NCBI GenBank assembly: GCA_964536085.1
Contig: CAZHWR010000063.1
Location: 1 to 8,548, forward strand
Reading direction: 5' to 3'
Source: CAZHWR01 sp964536085
GTDB taxonomy: Bacteria > Bacillota > Clostridia > Oscillospirales > Ruminococcaceae
DNA: 8,548 nt
Both the position numbers and the translations under genes were made by a program. Under the pieces are notes generated by a model. The model was not told the origin of the DNA, made no database searches, and was given only the letters and a program-made list of their open reading frames with translations. Of the stretch, positions 1 through 5,239 are shown piece by piece. Each line of letters starts with the position of its first letter. The first letter of the stretch is position 1.

Positions 1-2
1 CT

Positions 3-32
3 AGTTTACCACACCTCTTCCCCTTTTGTCAA
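3..32 (-). promoter_or_regulatory. Candidate leftward promoter at the window edge
   Basis: On the minus strand a perfect TTGACA (32 to 27) is followed after 18 bases by TAAACT (8 to 3), which matches the -10 consensus at 4 of 6 positions and is preceded by TGG as in an extended -10. It would start transcription leaving the window on the left, divergent from metA. No gene for it is visible, so this rests on the boxes alone. Confidence 0.35.
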
Positions 33-85
33 TACTTTTTTTCGTGGTTTTTTGAAAATCTATTTCCAGTCGATCAAAAAGTCAT

Positions 86-119
86 GTATACATTTATAGT
101 ATCGGTGATAAATATGTAC
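86..119. repeat. Imperfect inverted repeat upstream of metA
   Basis: The 12-base arms GTATACATTTAT (86-97) and ATAAATATGTAC (108-119) are complementary at 10 of 12 positions, with a 10-base spacer. A perfect 10-base palindrome, ATGTATACAT (84-93), overlaps the left arm. It sits about 70 bases upstream of the metA -35 box, between the two divergent promoter candidates. It could be a regulator binding site, but the region is AT-rich and chance is possible. Confidence 0.35.
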
Positions 120-190
120 TAATTGAAATACTGATTTTGTAATGAATCACAAACACGAACGGCAAAATCCAAATACACATTTATTAATGC

Positions 191-219
191 TTGTAAAAAA
201 TAATTGAATTTGATATAAT
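191..219 (+). promoter_or_regulatory. Sigma-A-type promoter of metA
   Basis: TTGTAA (191-196), a 17-base spacer, then a perfect TATAAT (214-219) preceded by TGA, giving an extended -10. Transcription should start near 226, leaving a leader of only about 26 bases before the metA start codon. That is enough for the Shine-Dalgarno site but not for a SAM riboswitch or a T-box. Confidence 0.75.
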
Positions 220-251
220 GATTTTTATTAGCTGTAAGGAGGACAAGCGAC

Positions 252-1169
252 ATGCCGATTAAAATTTCCGATTCATTGCCGGCAAAAAGGACATTGGAAA
301 GCGAAAATATCTTCGTCATGCCGCAAACCCGGGCAATGAAGCAGGACATACGTCCGCTTAAAATCCTTATAGTAAATCTGATGCCTAAAAAAATAGAGAC
401 TGAAACGCAGATACTTCGACTGCTTTCAAACTCGTCCCTACAGGTGGATATCGAGCTTTTGCAGACTGCAACGCATACCTCAAAAAATACGCCTCAGGAG
501 CATCTGCTTGCCTTTTATAAAACTTTTGAGGACGTAAAAGATCAGAAATTCGACGGAATGATAATAACCGGCGCACCTGTTGAACAGATGCCTTTTGAAA
601 GTGTCGATTACTGGAATGAGCTTTGCGAAATCATCGAATGGAGCAAGACTAACGTATACGCCACGTTATATATATGTTGGGGCGCTCAGGCCGGGCTTTA
701 TTATCATTACGGAATCGAAAAGCACGAGCTTAATAAAAAATGCTTTGGTATTTATAAGCACAAGGTTCTTGATCCCACCCACCCGCTGCTCCGCGGATTT
801 GACGAATATTTTTACGTTCCGCATTCACGCCACACCGCTCTTGATGACGAACAACTCGCCGCGTGCGATGATCTTAAACTGCTTGCGGTATCGGAAAACG
901 CCGGGCCGTATATAATAGCTTCAAAAACGCACAGGCGTTTTTTTGTAACGGGTCACTCGGAGTATGACAGAAACACGCTTGCGCACGAATATTACAGAGA
1001 CATTCAAAAAGGGCTTGACATAGACGTCCCGAAAAACTACTTCCCAAACGACGACCCAAAGAGAACGCCACCGTTTATCTGGCGAAGTCATGCAAATCTT
1101 TTATTTTCAAACTGGCTCAATTATTTCGTTTATCAGCAAACGCCTTACGATATCAATTCAATTAAATAG
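252..1169 (+). CDS. metA: Homoserine O-acyltransferase MetA, predicted acetyl-CoA specific
   Basis: This cytoplasmic enzyme activates homoserine by O-acylation, the first committed step of methionine synthesis. The 305 residues match the usual family length and align without gaps to the standard numbering. The catalytic cysteine is Cys142 in ICWGAQ, and the catalytic pair is His235 and Glu237 in GHSEYD. The acyl-CoA selectivity position is Glu111 in GAPVEQ. In characterised family members Glu at this position goes with acetyl-CoA and Gly (as in E. coli) with succinyl-CoA, so O-acetylhomoserine is the expected product even though automatic annotation often says succinyltransferase. The start is supported by AAGGAGG (236-242), 9 bases ahead of the ATG. 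It is the first gene after a good promoter. The next gene begins 61 bases downstream with no terminator between, so co-transcription is likely. The family assignment is certain; the substrate is inferred from one residue. Confidence 0.97.
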   Translation: MPIKISDSLPAKRTLESENIFVMPQTRAMKQDIRPLKILIVNLMPKKIETETQILRLLSNSSLQVDIELLQTATHTSKNTPQEHLLAFYKTFEDVKDQKFDGMIITGAPVEQMPFESVDYWNELCEIIEWSKTNVYATLYICWGAQAGLYYHYGIEKHELNKKCFGIYKHKVLDPTHPLLRGFDEYFYVPHSRHTALDDEQLAACDDLKLLAVSENAGPYIIASKTHRRFFVTGHSEYDRNTLAHEYYRDIQKGLDIDVPKNYFPNDDPKRTPPFIWRSHANLLFSNWLNYFVYQQTPYDINSIK

Positions 1170-1230
1170 GTTTTTTATATCAATAAACATTGATCCCGGT
1201 CAAAAATCTTTATACAAAGGAGTATTTCAA

Positions 1231-1788
1231 ATGGAACAAGCAATTAATTCAACGGTTGTATTCAAAACAGTCAAAACCAAAACGATAGCGGCAATCGGCG
1301 CAATAGTTGCAGCAGTAGTGCTTCCGCAACTGTTTCATATTTTGGGAATGGTTTCCAACATGGGAACAACTCTCGGCGAAACATTTCTGCCTATGCATCT
1401 GTCAATATTTATGGTCGGTCTTTTAGCCGGTCCCGCGGCCGGAGTTGTATCCGGTGCAATTGCTCCTGTTATCAGCTTTGCTCTTACAGATATGCCCACG
1501 ATATACATGCTTCCGTTCATGGTGATTGAACTGGCAATGTACGGCTTAATTTCCGGCATGCTTGCCAAAACAAAAATACCCTCTATTGCAAAGCTCTTTA
1601 CCGCACAGATCGGCGGAAGAGCGATAAGAGCGGTTGCTATAATTGCGGGATTTTATCTACTCGGAACAAAAATCAATCCCGCTGTTATTTGGACGAGTAT
1701 CGTTGCAGGGCTGCCGGGGCTCATTCTGCAATGGCTTTTAATCCCGCTCTCGATATTTTATATTGACAATAAGACCGCGCATGAATAA
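1231..1788 (+). CDS. ECF transporter S component (substrate-binding membrane subunit), substrate unknown
   Basis: A 185-residue hydrophobic protein with about six membrane segments (roughly 18-40, 53-69, 70-88, 92-112, 127-145 and 151-177), the size and layout of the substrate-specific S subunit of energy-coupling factor vitamin importers (ECF_trnsprt-type family). Helix 1 carries alanines at 20, 24 and 28, the AxxxA pattern that S subunits use to pack against EcfT. The segment with LPMHLSIFMVGLLAGP (53-68) and a following SFALTDMP resembles this family in Clostridia. No EcfT or ATPase gene is present here, so it would share a general ECF module encoded elsewhere (group II arrangement). The ATG at 1231 is chosen because AAAGGAG (1216-1222) lies 8 bases before it; a longer reading from 1090 would run into metA and has no such site. 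It lies between metA and a DUF1893 gene and overlaps the latter by 8 bases. A methionine-related substrate is possible from context but not shown. Confidence 0.85.
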   Translation: MEQAINSTVVFKTVKTKTIAAIGAIVAAVVLPQLFHILGMVSNMGTTLGETFLPMHLSIFMVGLLAGPAAGVVSGAIAPVISFALTDMPTIYMLPFMVIELAMYGLISGMLAKTKIPSIAKLFTAQIGGRAIRAVAIIAGFYLLGTKINPAVIWTSIVAGLPGLILQWLLIPLSIFYIDNKTAHE

Positions 1789-2212
1789 CCGGGAGCTTTT
1801 GTCGCAGGGCTTTACCTGTGTGATCACGCGCAACGGCGAAATGATATTTGCCAGCAAAGACAGAGGAATCAAACCGCTGCTCACTGTTATATCCGAAAAT
1901 ATAGATACCAAAAACTGCACGGCAGTTGACAAAATCGTCGGTAAAGCGGCGGCGCTTTTATATGTGTATATGGGCGTCAGCGAGGTTTACGCCGAAGTCA
2001 TGGGAAAAGACGGTTTGTATATACTGCAAAAGCATGACATCAAAGCGGTATATCAAACACTGACCGATCACATCACCAACCGGGTCGGCAACGATATATG
2101 CCCGATGGAAAAAACAGTTTCGGAAATATCCGAGCCCGAATCGGCGCTTGCGGCTCTGAAAGAAAAGGCTGCGCAGATAATAAACATAAACAAATCAAAT
2201 AATTTGCATTAA
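1781..2212 (+). CDS. DUF1893 (TM1506-like) deaminase-fold protein, function unknown
   Basis: A soluble protein of 143 residues with no signal peptide or membrane segment. The sequence follows the DUF1893 family: an N-terminal strand pair with TCVITRNGEMIF (12-23), a GIKPLL stretch (29-34), the helix VDKIVGKAAALLY (49-61), strands around YAEVMGKDGLYILQKHDIK (70-88), and the motif NDICPMEK (104-111). The family member TM1506 of Thermotoga has a cytidine-deaminase-like fold. The canonical zinc motifs of active deaminases, (H/C)AE and PCxxC, are absent; Asp50, Cys13 and Cys107 are the residues worth noting. The start at 1781 is preferred over an upstream in-frame TTG at 1763. Neither has a clear ribosome binding site, and the ATG overlaps the end of the ECF gene by 8 bases, so translation is probably coupled to it. 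The coupling suggests a shared pathway with the transporter subunit, but no reaction can be assigned. The C-terminal 20 or so residues look like a loose lysine/asparagine tail. Confidence 0.85.
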   Translation: MNNRELLSQGFTCVITRNGEMIFASKDRGIKPLLTVISENIDTKNCTAVDKIVGKAAALLYVYMGVSEVYAEVMGKDGLYILQKHDIKAVYQTLTDHITNRVGNDICPMEKTVSEISEPESALAALKEKAAQIININKSNNLH

Positions 2213-2216
2213 ACTC

Positions 2217-2245
2217 TTGACTTGACTTTGATAGTTTGATATTAT
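2217..2245 (+). promoter_or_regulatory. Sigma-A-type promoter of the MFS transporter gene
   Basis: TTGACT (2217-2222), a 17-base spacer and TATTAT (2240-2245) preceded by TGA, an extended -10. A second TTGACT at 2222-2227 overlaps the first but is too close to the -10. The start site should lie near 2252, giving a leader of about 75 bases. The promoter begins 5 bases after the DUF1893 stop codon, and no terminator separates the two genes, so some read-through from the metA transcript is possible. Confidence 0.7.
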
Positions 2246-2253
2246 TTTCACTT

Positions 2254-2268
2254 GTTATTACCGATAAC
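2254..2268. promoter_or_regulatory. Operator-like dyad at the MFS gene start site
   Basis: GTTAT (2254-2258) and ATAAC (2264-2268) form perfect 5-base arms around TACCG. The dyad begins about 2 bases after the predicted transcription start, where a repressor would block initiation. No regulator gene is nearby, and arms this short can occur by chance. Confidence 0.3.
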
Positions 2269-2326
2269 TCATATTCGCATTGATGTATTTTAATTTATAC
2301 AGATAAAAATTCACAGGTGAAAGCGA

Positions 2327-3571
2327 ATGTCAAATTTTCATATCAATTTTAAGCGCACAAAGCATACATGTTATTTTACATATCTCGCTATGTCGTCCGT
2401 TTTCAGCTTGCCGCCAATTCTGTTTGTAACCTTTCGGGATATGTACGGCATCTCTTATACCCTGCTGGGTACCTTGGTTTTTGTCAATTTCTGCACGCAG
2501 ATGATAATTGATTTGGTTTTCACATTTTTCTCAAATCATTTTAACATTAAGAAAACCATCAGGATAATGCCGTTACTCACCTCGTTAGGATTGGTAATCT
2601 ATGCTGTATTTCCTGTGCTGTTTCCGCAGCATGCCTATGCCGGACTGTTGACAGGGACAGTTATTTTTTCCATGGCCGCCGGTCTCAGCGAAGTACTTCT
2701 GAGCCCGCTGGTAGCTGCGATTCCGTCAGACAATCCGGAGCGCGATATGAGCACTCTCCATTCGCTGTATGCCTATGGTGTTGTCGGCGTTGTTATAATC
2801 AGCACTGTACTGCTCAAACTGTTCGGAACAGAAAATTGGATGTATTTAACAATGCTTTGGGCGCTGCTTCCGGTGATTTCTTTTGCGCTGTTTTGTATAT
2901 CTCCTATTCCCGAAATAAGCATATCGCAAACAACAGCGTCTGATTCAAATAAAAATAAAGCTGTCGGACTTGCTCTTTGTGCGGCTTGTATCTTCCTCGG
3001 AAGCGCATCTGAAAACGCTATGACCAATTGGATATCCGATTATGTGGAAAACGCATTGCATGTACCCAAAGTATTGGGCGATATACTGGGCATGGCTCTG
3101 TTCGCGATTCTTTTGGGACTCGGCAGAACACTGTACGCAAATCACGGGAAAAATATTTCTTCTATACTGCTCTGCGGTATGATCGGCGCGGCAGTATGCT
3201 ATCTGACTGCAGGTATGTCTGCAAACGTCGTCGTTTCTATGCTGGCATGCGTGTTTACAGGCTTGTGCACCTCTATGCTATGGCCGGGCACACTGATATT
3301 TATGGAAGAAAAATTTCCAAATCCGGGAGTGGCCGCTTATGCGCTGATGGCGGTCGGCGGTGACTTCGGAGGCTCTGTCGCCCCTCAAATATTAGGCGTA
3401 GTTGTAGATACGGTGTCGCAAAGCAATTTAGCCGTTTTGCTCGGCAGAATGTTTTCACTCTCCGCAGAACAAATCGGAATGAAGATAGGCATGCTAACTG
3501 CCGCCTTATTCCCGATATTAGGTGTTGTTCTGTTGATTTTTATGAAAAGGTATTTTAAAAAACACACTTAA
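2327..3571 (+). CDS. Major facilitator superfamily transporter, fucose-permease-like
   Basis: This 414-residue integral membrane protein fits a 12-helix MFS carrier. Hydrophobic stretches lie near 14-35, 43-65, 77-98, 104-130, 146-166 and 170-192, then a polar central loop (193-211), then 212-230, 250-269, 277-295, 300-322, 335-360 and 385-406. The segments SEVLLSPLVAAIP (121-133), LHSLYAYG (144-151) and ENAMTNWISDY (229-239) resemble the sugar/FucP-type MFS carriers common in Clostridia. In that group solute moves with protons, but the substrate cannot be read from the sequence; drug efflux cannot be excluded. The ATG at 2327 is preceded by AGGTGA (2315-2320) with a 6-base gap. It has its own promoter and appears to be a single-gene unit. 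Its stop codon lies inside the left arm of the downstream terminator. Confidence 0.85.
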   Translation: MSNFHINFKRTKHTCYFTYLAMSSVFSLPPILFVTFRDMYGISYTLLGTLVFVNFCTQMIIDLVFTFFSNHFNIKKTIRIMPLLTSLGLVIYAVFPVLFPQHAYAGLLTGTVIFSMAAGLSEVLLSPLVAAIPSDNPERDMSTLHSLYAYGVVGVVIISTVLLKLFGTENWMYLTMLWALLPVISFALFCISPIPEISISQTTASDSNKNKAVGLALCAACIFLGSASENAMTNWISDYVENALHVPKVLGDILGMALFAILLGLGRTLYANHGKNISSILLCGMIGAAVCYLTAGMSANVVVSMLACVFTGLCTSMLWPGTLIFMEEKFPNPGVAAYALMAVGGDFGGSVAPQILGVVVDTVSQSNLAVLLGRMFSLSAEQIGMKIGMLTAALFPILGVVLLIFMKRYFKKHT

Positions 3572-3619
3572 ATAATAAATAAAGGAACAGCCGAAGCTGT
3601 TCCTTTATTTATTATTTAA
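3568..3619. terminator. Bidirectional intrinsic terminator between MFS gene and sigF
   Basis: The arms 3568-3591 and 3596-3619 are perfectly complementary over 24 bp and enclose a 4-base loop, CGAA on the plus strand and UUCG in the minus transcript, closed by a C-G pair. The GC-rich part (AGGAACAGC / GCTGTTCCT) lies at the tip and the outer part is almost all A/T, so each strand ends in a U-rich tract. It serves the converging MFS gene, whose TAA is inside the stem, and sigF, which stops 19 bases before it. Confidence 0.9.
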
Positions 3620-3638
3620 CACGCATCTCTTACGATGC

Positions 3639-4307
3639 TCACACCATCATTTCACGCAGCTTTGTCAGTATCTTTTTTTCCTTGCGCGAAACCTGAACCT
3701 GGGTCATGTTAAGCTGTTTTGCCGTCTGTGACTGAGTTTGATACTTAAAATACCGCATTACGATGAGCTTCCTTTCCTCCGGCTGAAGCATCTCAACAGC
3801 GCTTTTCAAAACTATCGTATCGGTAAGCTGCTCGTCAACAGACTCTGTTCCGATATCAATCTGCTGTCCTCCGTGTTCATCATCAACAGGCGTTAATGAA
3901 ACCGGAGGCAAAGCCGCGCTTATCGCTTCGGCGATTTCTTCGGGCGGTACTCCGAGTATTTCGGCAAGCTCGTTTACAGTCGGTTCTTTTCCGTATTTAT
4001 TAGAAAATTCGGCTGTTTGCCTTGCAATTTTCATTGAAAGCTCTTTTATACTCCTGCTGACCTTGACAGCTCCGCCGTCTCGAAACAGCCTTTTTATCTC
4101 GCCGAGTATGACGGGAACGGCATAAGTGGAAAATTTCACTCCGCGCTCATCGTCAAACGCGTTGATCGCTTTGATAAGCCCCACGCATCCGGTGGAGAAC
4201 AGGTCGTCGTATTCGATTCCGCGCCCGCGAAAACGGTTGGCACACGAATGAACAAGCCCGAAATTGCTTTTTGCAAACGCCTCTTTTTCAGAAGCGGTCA
4301 TATTCAT
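3639..4307 (-). CDS. sigF: RNA polymerase sporulation sigma factor SigF
   Basis: SigF is the first forespore-specific sigma factor; it directs RNA polymerase to early forespore genes after asymmetric division. The protein has 222 residues. Region 2 spans about 15-85, with core-binding DDLF (34-37) and the segment FSTYAVPVILGEIKRLFRD (59-77). Region 3 covers about 88-130. Region 4 covers about 170-218, with the helix-turn-helix TQSQTAKQLNMTQVQVSRKE (191-210). It is about 30 residues shorter than the 255-residue B. subtilis protein, mostly because the helix before region 2 (region 1.2 equivalent) is missing. The ATG at 4307 overlaps the spoIIAB stop as ATGA, with GGTGA (4318-4314) upstream; a second ATG at 4301 is possible. 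The spoIIAA-spoIIAB-sigF order separates it from SigG, which has no such partners. Expression should be tied to SpoIIAB by translational coupling. Confidence 0.96.
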   Translation of the reverse strand: MNMTASEKEAFAKSNFGLVHSCANRFRGRGIEYDDLFSTGCVGLIKAINAFDDERGVKFSTYAVPVILGEIKRLFRDGGAVKVSRSIKELSMKIARQTAEFSNKYGKEPTVNELAEILGVPPEEIAEAISAALPPVSLTPVDDEHGGQQIDIGTESVDEQLTDTIVLKSAVEMLQPEERKLIVMRYFKYQTQSQTAKQLNMTQVQVSRKEKKILTKLREMMV

Positions 4308-4747
4308 TTTTCATCACCGCGAAATGCGAGCGTTTTATAAAGCGTCACGGTCGTTCCTTTCCCGACGGTCGAACGCACTTTCACCTTGTCCATAAAGCTC
4401 TGCATAACAGCAAAACCAAGCCCCGCGCGTTCACCATTGTCGCATGTTGTAAACATCGGTTCCATCGCCTGTTTAATATCGGGGATTCCGCAGCCCGAAT
4501 CTCTGATATGTACTGAAATCTTGTTTCCCTCGTAAATTTTTGCCGTTATTATAATATTTCCTATCGTGTCCTTATAGCCGTGGACTATGCTGTTTGTCAC
4601 CGCCTCGGACACCGCGGTTTTAATGTCGCTTATCTCGTCCACCGTGGGGTCAAGCTGAGCAAAAAACATTGCCACAGCCGACCTTGCAAAGCTCTCGTTG
4701 GACGATTTGCTCAACATTTTGATTTTGATTTCATTTATCGGTTTCAT
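4304..4747 (-). CDS. spoIIAB: Anti-sigma F factor / serine kinase SpoIIAB
   Basis: SpoIIAB binds SigF and keeps it inactive before septation, and it phosphorylates SpoIIAA on serine with ATP. The 147 residues form a single GHKL (HATPase_c) ATP-binding domain. The N box is EAVTNSIVHGY (48-58, Glu48 and Asn52), the G1 box is RDSGCGIPD (82-90), and the lid/G2 region is GERAGLGFAV (105-114). Arg22 in NESFAR aligns with B. subtilis Arg20, a contact residue for both SigF and SpoIIAA. AAAGGA (4761-4756) lies 8 bases ahead of the ATG. It starts 28 bases after spoIIAA ends and overlaps sigF by 4 bases, which favours balanced synthesis of inhibitor and sigma factor. All residues expected for ATP binding are present, so it should be active. 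Confidence 0.97.
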   Translation of the reverse strand: MKPINEIKIKMLSKSSNESFARSAVAMFFAQLDPTVDEISDIKTAVSEAVTNSIVHGYKDTIGNIIITAKIYEGNKISVHIRDSGCGIPDIKQAMEPMFTTCDNGERAGLGFAVMQSFMDKVKVRSTVGKGTTVTLYKTLAFRGDEK

Positions 4748-4775
4748 TTGAATTTTCCTTTCAATTTTATGTTTG

Positions 4776-5081
4776 TTATTTTATGATTCCGAGTCTGCCG
4801 AGTCCCGCAAGCCGCATGACTCTTGCTATACCCGCAGACATATTGGTGACCTTTATTCCGCCGCCAATCGATTCCATGATTTTATACCGTCCCATTATCA
4901 GCCCGATGCCGCTTGAATCCATAAACATTACGTCCTTAAAATCCATTATCAGTAAATCCGGCGAGAACCTGTCGATTGCACGGTCAATTTTTTCTCTTAT
5001 ATCCTTTGCAGAATGGTGGTCGATATCCCCCGAGATGTACGCAGTGGCGATTTTATTTTCACAGCTTATTGTTACAGACAT
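4776..5081 (-). CDS. spoIIAA: Anti-sigma F factor antagonist SpoIIAA
   Basis: A STAS-domain partner-switching protein. Unphosphorylated, it binds SpoIIAB and frees SigF; SpoIIAB inactivates it by phosphorylation, and SpoIIE (not in this window) reverses that. The phosphorylation motif is MDSSGIGLIMGRYK (54-67); Ser56 aligns with the phosphorylated Ser58 of B. subtilis. GDIDHH (18-23) is the other conserved family segment. At 101 residues it is about 16 shorter than the B. subtilis protein, with the difference at the C-terminus after the STAS core, so the fold should be complete. GGAGGAA (5094-5088) lies 6 bases before the ATG, a strong site. It is the first gene of the spoIIA operon. In Bacillus this operon is switched on by SigH and Spo0A; I could not recognise those sites here. 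Confidence 0.96.
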   Translation of the reverse strand: MSVTISCENKIATAYISGDIDHHSAKDIREKIDRAIDRFSPDLLIMDFKDVMFMDSSGIGLIMGRYKIMESIGGGIKVTNMSAGIARVMRLAGLGRLGIIK

Positions 5082-5112
5082 TTATTATTCCTCCAAAACT
5101 GTTATTATATGC

Positions 5113-5153
5113 AAAAAAGGCTTGCTTTATTACTATAATAAAGCAAGCCTTTT
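5113..5153 (-). terminator. Rho-independent terminator between the MBL gene and spoIIAA
   Basis: Arms 5115-5132 and 5136-5153 pair perfectly over 18 bp around a 3-base loop (or 17 bp with a 5-base loop). On the minus strand the stem is followed by six T (5118-5113), while the plus strand has only four, so it works leftward. It lies 86 bases after the stop of the metallo-hydrolase gene. It also ends only 18 bases before the spoIIAA ribosome binding site, so a role as a leader hairpin of spoIIA is an alternative. Confidence 0.8.
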
Positions 5154-5239
5154 AAAATAACTGTCGCTATCTGTCACGATAATTAGTTTTCATATATTTG
5201 AAATTCGGCGAAGGAAACACCGCTTAATAACTCTAAGCC

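Noticed and set aside
1..251. SAM riboswitch, T-box or tRNA upstream of metA
   Set aside because: No conserved core motifs or clover-leaf arms were seen, and the predicted leader is about 26 bases.
1090..1230. Upstream extension of the ECF S subunit into metA
   Set aside because: It would add 47 residues overlapping metA, unlike the family's usual start, and the strong ribosome site points to 1231.
1170..1230. A promoter or terminator between metA and the ECF gene
   Set aside because: Only a 6-bp AT-rich stem (1179-1184/1189-1194) and a TTGATC/TATACA pair with 15-base spacing are present. The implied start would lie on the ribosome site.
3028..3363. A 111-residue plus-strand frame inside the MFS gene
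   Set aside because: It is an Arg/Gly/Tyr-rich out-of-frame reading of a membrane protein gene with no family resemblance.
4783..5160. A plus-strand frame of 125 residues opposite spoIIAA
   Set aside because: It is antisense to the well-conserved SpoIIAA and ends in the terminator hairpin. There is no supporting ribosome site.
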